A stretch of DNA of 64,000 bases from Cheilinus undulatus (lineage: Eukaryota > Chordata > Actinopteri > Labriformes > Labridae): contig NC_054876.1 in assembly GCF_018320785.1 (NCBI RefSeq), positions 6,856,207 to 6,920,206 of the forward strand, read 5' to 3'. The notes beneath the pieces were generated by a model that saw nothing but the letters and a program-made list of their open reading frames with translations, was not told the origin of the DNA and did no database searches. The translations under genes and the position numbers were made by a program. Positions 57,601 to 64,000 of the stretch are shown here, piece by piece; within the stretch, counting starts at the first letter, position 1; every line of letters begins with the position of its first letter.

Positions 57601-60600
57601 GATTCAGATCAGAGGTGGGGCGAGATCAACCCCCCATTGCAGAACGGCACTGACACTCCTGCTGTAGAGCTTCTTTGATATCATCTTAGAGATGCATTTT
57701 CTCACATTTTAAGGTTTATGGTATCTTTATTAATACAAAGAATTTAAATTCATTTGTTGTGTTTGGAATTCCAAAGATAAAAACATCAAATAACAGCATT
57801 ACTAAGTCACATTTCAAGTTAAATCCAGACAAAATACCATAAAAATTATACTTGATGTTAAATCAAACATAATTGATTGAATCCATTCATGATGTTTTTA
57901 CTGACACCTGAATGTAATTTTCAAGAGACTTTCACGAGACAGTGGCTCTACCACATCCAACAGCTGGTCGTTAACCAGCATAACAAGATAAGACAGAGAA
58001 GAAAGTAACAGTGTCAGATGGCACAGCTGAAGTCTTACAGACTTCAGAGATGCTAAAAAACGAACTTACCATCTCTTGACTTAAGGAGCAATTTATCTCG
58101 ACAAGTTCAAAGATCACAATTCTAAATCTGTTTTCCCATTCACAGTTATTTCTGTTACGTGTGTTCATCCTGGTCAACTAGTCATAATGTAAATTTTATT
58201 TAAATAATTTCCAAGTCAAATAAAATTCAAATTACTGCATGTAACTTTTGAATAGAACTTTGCCTGGGATTTAACTTGTAATGCACATCTCTATTATGTT
58301 CTTATTTTGTAACATCATGAGCATTGAAAAGTACTTTTAAGGCGACTGTATTTCATTTCTGCAAAATTCTGATCGACTGAAAAAGTCTAATATCAGCACT
58401 TATCAGAAAAGGAAAATGCTAATACTGATATATATGTGAAGAACCCTAATCAGACATGCTGAGCAACATAGAATGCCAGCCAAACTGTACATTTTATAAA
58501 TGGATATAACCACCCTGACATCATCCATTGCATGAGCTTTCATTTTAAAGCCTAAGTTTGGTTTATTTTGGCTTTTGTCCCTTGGCTATTTCATGACAGA
58601 AGTTAGTTTAATTTGATGGGAGGATTCTAAAGACATGGTTTCATTTCTATCCTGGATACCAGAGGGCTTTGGTTGTGGTTTGTTATTCACAAGATGACTA
58701 TATGATGACCATTTGTACAGTTAAATCAATGATAAGCATAAGAGGATATATTCACAAACGAGCGGTAATTTCATATGGGTAAGCGGATAGAGTTTGAGGA
58801 ACTGTTGAAAGAATATCCAGTGTTTGCAGCACATAAGCTATATCATCACAACCTTTCAACTTGTTCATGATAGATCAGTGAAAGTTCCTTGAACCTCTCC
58901 TGTTGTACTCACAAATAGTTAGTTTGTGTGAGTTTGTTGTTAGTTTTTGTGATGACAAAAACTAACAAAAAGTAATTTAGTTTTCATCAAGATGACTAAA
59001 ACTAGACTTAAATGTTTTTGAGTTTTCATTAGCTAAAACTAAAAAGGGTAGAAATGACTAAAATGTGACTAAAACTAAAAGACGTGATCCAAAGACTGAA
59101 ACTGAAATTAAAAATAGCTGCCAAAATTAACACTGGTACCTGGCAGGGAAAAGTCCATGTAAAATTGTTGTGAAAAATTTAGCTGTTTGCATAGCATTGC
59201 AAGTGTCTTCCTCGACTACTTTATTCAGTCAGTGTTCAGAGATTTAATGAATTGATTAACCGTCTACCTCAATAGCAAGTTCATCTAAGTTGCCTGTAAT
59301 GGTTTAAAATGGATTGAGATCATGATTTGAAAACAGTATATTTTTCTTTGAATATTTATCTACAGTTACGTGGTCATGATGCCAAAGAAGCGCCAAGCGC
59401 TGGTTGAGTACGAGGACATGAACGGCTCCTGTAATGCTGTAAACTACGCAGCAGAGAACCAGGTTTACATAGCAGGACACCCTGCCTTCATCAATTACTC
59501 CACCAGCCAGAAGATCTCCAGGCCTGGAGACTCTGATGACACCCGGAGCGTCAACAATGTGCTGCTGCTCACCATCATCAACCCCATCTACCCTATCACC
59601 ACGGTAATGTGACGGAAATATGAACATTGCAGGCTGTAATGGCATTACCCTGATTGAAGCAGTGATTGAAGTGGATTCATTTGTATATTACTATAAATTT
59701 AACTTTTGTAATTACTCAGGTAAATGCATATAAAACCCTGTTATTTAAAACTTGGATGCCATTATTAAAACTTGATTACAATGAAGGGACCCTTACAACT
59801 TCCTGAAAGCTATGTTTTGATAGAGCTGCTGTTTTACATGCGTCAGTGAAATAGTATATCCAGGGTTGCTTAGACAATGCATTATCACTAATTAGCAATC
59901 CGTTTTGTGCATTTGATTTCCAGTGACTGCACTTTAAGTGCATCCCTACTGTGCATTAACAATAAGTTTTCAGTTACAACCTGATATCAGAACTCACTTG
60001 CCTGCCTGTTAGGCAAGAAACAGCCCATATGTTATTCCCATGGCTCTTATACCATGGCTTAGTATCCTCCATGTGGTTAGCAGTGAAGCTGCTTGCATTA
60101 CAAGTAAATAGAGGCAAATTAGCCATTAGCTAAGAGGCTAGTGGTGCCTCTCTCACAGATCATGTCACTTGATGGGTTGGTCGCTAATTTGTGCCAACAT
60201 GGGTTGTGTCTGCACAACCAATCCAGTCCAGATAAAGGCATCACATACCACCTTAATATGCAGTCTGCACATTCAGGCCTAAAATAAACTTAAAACAAAA
60301 AGTAAGGAAATTTGTGTTTGGTACATTATTTCTTTGTTGTAACGATGCTTCTTGGCAATAAATTTTAGACTGTTGGAAAGTCTGTTTATTACCCTTTTAA
60401 ATGGCGCCACACTTTTAAGGATCGTGCATTTGTGGGATGAGCAGTGGAGCTGAGTATGTGGGTTGGGCCCATGAAAAATTTGCCAAATCTTCTCTGCCAA
60501 TGCCAAACAGCGGATTCTGCCATTGACTCTTGTTTGGTGTTTGGTGGATTGGATGATTGAAGTTTGAAGAGACAAGACATATTGACAATTTAACAATTAA

Positions 60601-63347
60601 TTCATTTAACAAACAGAAGCCTCAGTAGCGTGTGGAAGAACCAATCACAGCCACAGCAGCCTGGCTCCTCCTCCTCATGCTGGTCGCCAGCCTGGTCACA
60701 CACTGCTGTGGGATGGCATCCCATTCTTCAGCATTTGTCGTAAGTCAGCCAACGTGGTTGTGTTGGTCACTCTGGCATGAACAGCACACCCAAGCTGATC
60801 CCACAAGTGTTCAGTGGGGTTAAGGTCAGGACTGCTGGCAGGCCATTCCATCCTCTCCACTCCCAAATTCTGGAGATAGTCTCTGATAAACCCCGCTCTG
60901 TGGGGGCTAGTGTTGTCATCTTGGAGGATAGAGTTCTTGCTGACAGGGTGAGAAAACAGTATTCTTGGGGTGTCATCTTCTTGGGACGCCCACTTCGAAG
61001 CCTGTCTCTGACATTCCCCATTATATGGAACTTGGCCTTCAGTTTGGAGATGGTACTAGGTTTCACTTCAAACAATGCCACAACTTGGTTTTGCGGAACA
61101 CCAGCTTAAAGTTGCCCAACCAACGGGCCCTATCCAGATCAGTCAAACGTGGCATGCCAATTCTTGAAGCAGACTTCTACTGACCACTGTAGCAGGGCCC
61201 ATGCTCACAGGTGCTGTGGGGGTACCAGAAGCTTAAAACAAGAGTCAATAGCGACAGAAAAATAAGCTGTTTGGCATTGGCAAAAAAGATTTTGCGCATT
61301 TTTCACGGGTGCAACCCACATACTCAGCTCTGCTGCTCATCCAACGAATGCATGTTCCTTACAAATGTGGCATCATTTAAAAGGGTAATAAACAGGCTTT
61401 CCAACGGTATAAGATTTATTACCAAGACGCATTGTTACAACAAAGAAATAATCTACCACAATCTACACAAATTTCCTTACTTTTTGTTCTAAGTTTATTT
61501 TCAGTACACATTGGGTGCATCAACACAGAGCAATTTGGATTATCACTTGGTATTTGAATTTCCAAAACAGTTTTGAATCCTGTTAATGCATTGTGAGTTT
61601 TTGTCATTCCAGTGTTTTTGTCTGTTAAGACGTGTGATGCTCAATAAACCCTAAATGGTCTTCTTTTTTCCTCAGCTTCACAATACAATACGTATCACAG
61701 CACAGAGGCCACGATACAATACATACATAGCATGATGCATGTTGATAAGGGGATATAACACCAAAAAAATGGCCATATTGATTGCATAATATCTGTATCG
61801 CTTTGTGTATCGGCAAGGTGCGTGTGACAATATGTTGCTAATTTTTTTTTGAGTACAGGCCTACATCCCATCACACATCTTTTGTTTTTTTAGATTTATT
61901 TTTGGGCTTTTGGTGCCTTTATTGATAGTGGAGGACAGTGGATAGAGTTGCAAACAGGGATAAGAGATCAGGGAGAGACATGCAGGAAATTAACCTGACA
62001 TGCCAGATGGATGTGTTTCACAAATCCATCTGAAAGGGCAGAGGATTTGAAAAAAAACTTAGAGTGTGATTGGATGAACGTTCTGTCTGTCACATTTTTA
62101 CGGGCCAATCAGAGCAACAAACCACGTGACATAGCCATGACCGAGGTGCGCGTGCGCAGCTACCAAGGAATAACGCTAACCATGGCGACTGTAGACGTGT
62201 CAATACACGATTTTCGTTGTTTTTGAAAACAAAACAACTCACTGCTGTTCTTTGTTCTTCTTTTAACTAAGAAATGTTGTCAAGTTCTGATAAAACTGGT
62301 GCTTTAGCAGCATCCACACTAATGTCTTACACCATAATTGCACTGGCCTCTTGTTGCTGCTTGCATACGTCACGACTCCGCCGCGCCTGAAAGTACTGCC
62401 CCTCATCGCTGATTAGTCCTGTCACTTTCTAACTGGCCCCAAACAGTTCAGACAGGATCTTTGCAAGATGAATTTGCCAGTGAGAAACGTGGAAAGGGGC
62501 GTATCCATCTGCTTTGCAAGGTTAGTGGGAAATGGCCACAGGCCGGATTCCAACCTGGGCCCGCGTGCACAGGGCCCATTTTAAATCACTTTGCCATCTG
62601 CACTCCATCACGTATGTGTTTTAAGAAAGGAAAGCTTTCTTTCCATTTGCTGAAGGGAAAAGTTCACAACCCCCAGTACCTTCAAATGCAGGGACTCTCA
62701 TAGATTCACATATACATTGTACAGTTGTGCATGTCTTGGAATTTAAACTTGGGTATTGTTCAGTAAAACCATGTGAAATGTGTAGTCATTTATGTTTTTA
62801 AAAGTGCTATGCTATTGGTAAATCAGAGGATCTACATGAAAATATCTGTGTGCTTCTGCAGGATGTTCTCTACACCATCTGTAACAACTGTGGTCCAGTA
62901 CAGAGGATTGTCATCTTCAGAAAGAATGGTGTTCAGGCCATGGTCGAATATCCTTTTTAAGATGGTAGAGCTACCTTTATAGTTAGTGATGCTACTTAAC
63001 CATGTTTCCTTGTAGTGTGGTCCTCAGATACTTTGGTGTAATAAGACCTCTCCTTAACTCAATGCTGCTACGTTTGATTCGGTGCAGAGCGCACAGAGGG
63101 CCAAAGCATCTCTGAATGGGGCAGACATCTATTCTGGCTGCTGCACCCTCAAAATCGAATATGCCAAGGTAAGTGTACGCCTGTATCTCATCAACCTTTG
63201 TACCCATTTACTAAGCATTAGAAGTTAATGAGGGGAAACTAGTTGTGATTTCTGTAACTCAATCCCCTTCACAGCCCACACGCCTTAATGTGTTCAAGAA
63301 TGACCAGGACACGTGGGACTACACCAACCCAAACCTCAGTGGCCAAG
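54614..63347 (+). CDS. hnrnpl: Heterogeneous nuclear ribonucleoprotein L, 5' part (6 coding exons), cut by window edge
   Basis: Nuclear RNA-binding protein that recognises CA-rich RNA and controls splicing and mRNA stability. Exons 54614-54697, 55118-55236, 59366-59603, 62862-62947, 63072-63168 and 63275-63347 join in one frame to 232 codons plus one base. The product has a short Ala/Gly/Tyr N-terminus with a basic patch (KRQK), then DDPHK and SPVVHIRGLVDGIMEADL (start of RRM1), VVMMPKKRQALVEYED (RRM1 RNP motif), SRPGDSDD, then RRM2 from NNVLLLTIINPIYPIT through RKNGVQAMVEFDS to LKIEYAK, then TRLNVFKNDQDTWDYTNPNLSGQ. It follows human HNRNPL closely but has a much shorter glycine-rich N-terminus. 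Later RRMs lie beyond the window. A fish duplicate such as hnrnpl2 or hnrnpll is possible, but the N-terminus fits hnrnpl best. Confidence 0.95.
55118..55236 (+). CDS. hnrnpl: hnrnpl exon 2: start of RRM1
   Basis: 119 nt, phase 0 in and phase 2 out. It encodes ESYDDPHKPLPSPVVHIRGL and VDGIMEADLVEALQEFGAI. HIRGL is the RNP2 strand of RRM1. Acceptor GTTCTAG ends at 55117; donor GTAAAA at 55237. The next intron is 4.1 kb and holds repeats. Confidence 0.93.
55545..55850 (+). mobile_element. Dispersed fish repeat with ATGG-rich tail (hnrnpl intron 2)
   Basis: GTGGGTTCTCTCCGGTACCC, CAAAGACATGCTTGTTAGGT and CAGCTGGGATAGGCTCCGGC then GAAAATGGATGG are words of a repeat very common in teleost genomes, probably a non-LTR 3' end. 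Its class is not certain. Confidence 0.65.
56020..56570 (+). mobile_element. Non-LTR reverse transcriptase remnant, C-terminal part (hnrnpl intron 2)
   Basis: With frame changes the + strand reads DQYKYLGLTLDELMTF (about 56151), SQSAGRALGS, DYASGIWGFQEHR, NRALRSFLGVHKFTS and GDIGW, typical of the region after the catalytic motifs of LINE reverse transcriptases. Several stops and shifts make it inactive. Confidence 0.65.
56571..58919 (+). other. hnrnpl intron 2, middle
   Basis: Mostly unassigned. The open frame at 57247-57678 has no recognisable features and is not called a gene. Confidence 0.5.
58920..59136. mobile_element. Second copy of the TTTTAGT-rich repeat (hnrnpl intron 2)
   Basis: It is rich in GACTAAAACTA-type words and ends AAAATTAACACTGG, matching the repeat at 12372-12862. 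It lies about 230 nt upstream of hnrnpl exon 3. Confidence 0.55.
59366..59603 (+). CDS. hnrnpl: hnrnpl exon 3: end of RRM1, start of RRM2
   Basis: 238 nt. It encodes YVVMMPKKRQALVEYEDMNG, then ACNAVNYAA-like and AGHPAFINYSTSQKISRPGD, then DTRSVNNVLLLTIINPIYPITT. It ends in phase 0 at donor GTAATG. The residues match HNRNPL almost throughout. Confidence 0.94.
59604..60279 (+). other. hnrnpl intron 3, 5' part
   Basis: Unassigned sequence before the Tc1-like element. The intron continues to 62861. Confidence 0.6.
60280..61505 (-). mobile_element. Tc1-like transposon with long (about 260-bp) inverted repeats and internally deleted transposase
   Basis: 60285-60545 and 61235-61505 are reverse complements of each other (for example AGTAAGGAAATTTGTG against CACAAATTTCCTTACT). 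Between them the minus strand encodes the helix-turn-helix part of a Tc1-type transposase (STISKLKAKF, VRDRLRSGRPKK, about 61080-60960), then jumps to the C-terminal part (IWEWRGWNGLPAVLT, then NTCGISLG, normally SPDLNPIEHLWD-like). The catalytic middle is missing. A lone copy of the same terminal repeat lies at 4085-4370. Confidence 0.8.
61890..62625 (-). mobile_element. tRNA-derived SINE, minus strand, split by hAT copy 2
   Basis: The tail (61890-61990, with GTGGAGGACAGTGGATAGAG and GGGAGAGACATGC) and the head (62534-62625, with CACAGGCCGGATTCCAACCT, the B box reversed) together match the + strand SINEs at 1768 and 33303. The pieces flank the hAT insertion. Confidence 0.8.
61991..62525. mobile_element. 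hAT-type element, copy 2 (535 bp), inserted in a SINE
   Basis: It matches 35089-35671 in the same orientation, from TAACCTGACATGCCAGATGG to GCTTTGCAAGGTTAG. Flanks CAGGAAAT (61983-61990) and TGGGAAAT (62526-62533) agree at six of eight bases. SINE sequence stops and resumes at its edges. Confidence 0.82.
62862..62947 (+). CDS. hnrnpl: hnrnpl exon 4: RRM2 core
   Basis: 86 nt, DVLYTICNNCGPVQRIVIFR and KNGVQAMVE. It ends in GA with no GT donor; the next bases are ATATCCTTTT. Joining to GTTTGATTCG at 63072 restores GAG TTT GAT TCG (EFDS), exactly as in HNRNPL. Confidence 0.92.
62948..63071 (+). other. hnrnpl: U12-type AT-AC intron of hnrnpl
   Basis: 124-nt intron starting ATATCCTTTT and ending in AC (GCTGCTAC, 63064-63071). 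TCCTTAACTC at 63051-63060 matches the minor-spliceosome branch-site consensus, with the likely branch A about 14 nt before the 3' end. The start matches the U12 AT-AC 5' splice-site consensus. No GT-AG pair joins these exons in frame with the conserved protein. Confidence 0.93.
63072..63168 (+). CDS. hnrnpl: hnrnpl exon 5: end of RRM2
   Basis: 97 nt encoding the tail of RRM2: FDSVQSAQRAKASLNGADIY then SGCCTLKIEYAK. It ends in phase 0 at donor GTAAGT (63169). The start is fixed by the upstream AT-AC intron and by the conserved protein. Confidence 0.94.
63275..63347 (+). CDS. hnrnpl: hnrnpl exon 6: linker after RRM2 (last exon in window)
   Basis: 73 nt encoding PTRLNVFKNDQDTWDYTNPN then LSGQ, ending in phase 1 at donor GTAACC. 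The linker is near-identical in vertebrate hnRNP L. The next exon is not in the remaining 650 nt. Confidence 0.93.
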
Positions 63348-64000
63348 GTAACCTGCAGCCCCCTCTCCTTCCTTCCCCCTTTTTTCTTCCTCTCCTCCTT
63401 TCATGGCACTGTATGGGATGTTCAGGGTTCTCTGCCTCCGGGGGTATTGCCTTTGATCACACATGAATGTTCACCATGCTGCTCAGAGGCAGTATTCCTG
63501 CGATGCCTTCACAGCATTTTCTCGCCACACAGCAGGCTCAAAGTAAGGGCATGAGGAGCAACCTCAAGGGCAGCCGACCTCAAATGCAGGCTCATGCATG
63601 AAGCCAAATTCACCCGTCACAGAAGCACATATAGGCGCACCATACCTCACATATTGTAGGTTCACATTCCCTGTAGAGCATGTCACAGCTGCACAACTTC
63701 ACAGCTCATTCTTTCACACATAGTGGAGATTTTATTGAAGCTTAAAGCAGACAATGCACAAGCAAGCTGAGTAACTTGGTGTGACTACAAGGCACACTGA
63801 AAGTTAAAGGTCCCATGATGTTACATAACAAGTTTGCAATTCATTTTATATATTGACCTCTAATGGTGTTTTCACAGTACATGGTTTGATATCAACCATT
63901 TGAGGAGTATACTTAAAATGAAAGCCTGCAAAAACATCTTACCTATTAGTCTTTAGAATTTATTTCACTGACTTCCACTGAAGTTGGCCATGCAACATTT
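63348..64000 (+). other. hnrnpl intron 6, 5' part
   Basis: It starts GTAACC after exon 6 and then a CT-rich stretch (63361-63405). No further exon is recognised before the window ends. Confidence 0.7.

Noticed and set aside
57247..57678. 143-codon open frame in hnrnpl intron 2
   Set aside because: No domain, no conserved motif and no splice context; likely chance.

Overview
The window looks like nuclear DNA of a ray-finned (teleost) fish. Its genes are split by GT-AG introns, their products are vertebrate proteins, and the non-coding sequence is packed with repeats typical of fish: hAT and Tc1-like DNA transposons, TTAA-flanked MITEs, tRNA-derived SINEs, an L2-like LINE and a Penelope-like element. 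Nothing looks bacterial; most short reading frames are chance frames in introns and repeats. The species cannot be named from the sequence. Layout: 1-24126 has no recognisable protein-coding exon. It holds several well-bounded transposons (piggyBac-like 10313-11167, hAT-like 11451-11949 and 13296-14371, TTAA-flanked 17327-17949 and 20497-21422, hAT MITE 22685-22905), Tc1-like relics near 8.3-9.1 and 12.0-13.0 kb, and SINEs. It may be intergenic DNA or a long 5' intron of the next gene. From 24187 to 50158, on the + strand, lies a complete coding region of twelve exons (925 residues by my exon joins) for a plasma-membrane Na+/Ca2+ exchanger of the SLC8/NCX family. It has a signal peptide, alpha-1 repeat, XIP-like segment, the two Ca2+-sensing Calx-beta domains, an 18-nt microexon, alpha-2 repeat and the NCX C-terminus. 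Its introns hold a Penelope-like fossil (minus strand), two inverted copies of a 1-kb hAT element flanking a fragment resembling nicotinamide riboside kinase, an L2-like reverse transcriptase and several SINEs. After a 4.4-kb spacer, hnrnpl starts at 54614 on the + strand. Its first six coding exons (232 codons plus one base) encode the N-terminus, RRM1 and most of RRM2, and the gene runs off the right edge. Its fourth intron (62948-63071) is an excellent match to a U12-type AT-AC intron. The two genes point the same way but have unrelated jobs: Ca2+ export across the plasma membrane, and nuclear RNA binding and splicing control. Their adjacency recalls SLC8A1 near HNRNPLL on human chromosome 2p and SLC8A2 plus HNRNPL on 19q, so it is probably an old paralogon linkage. 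The best second-look items are the U12 intron, the SLC8 N-terminal half cut into several phase-0 exons, the altered Ca2+ motif in CBD2, the nmrk-like fragment between inverted hAT copies, and several nested transposons with readable target-site duplications.
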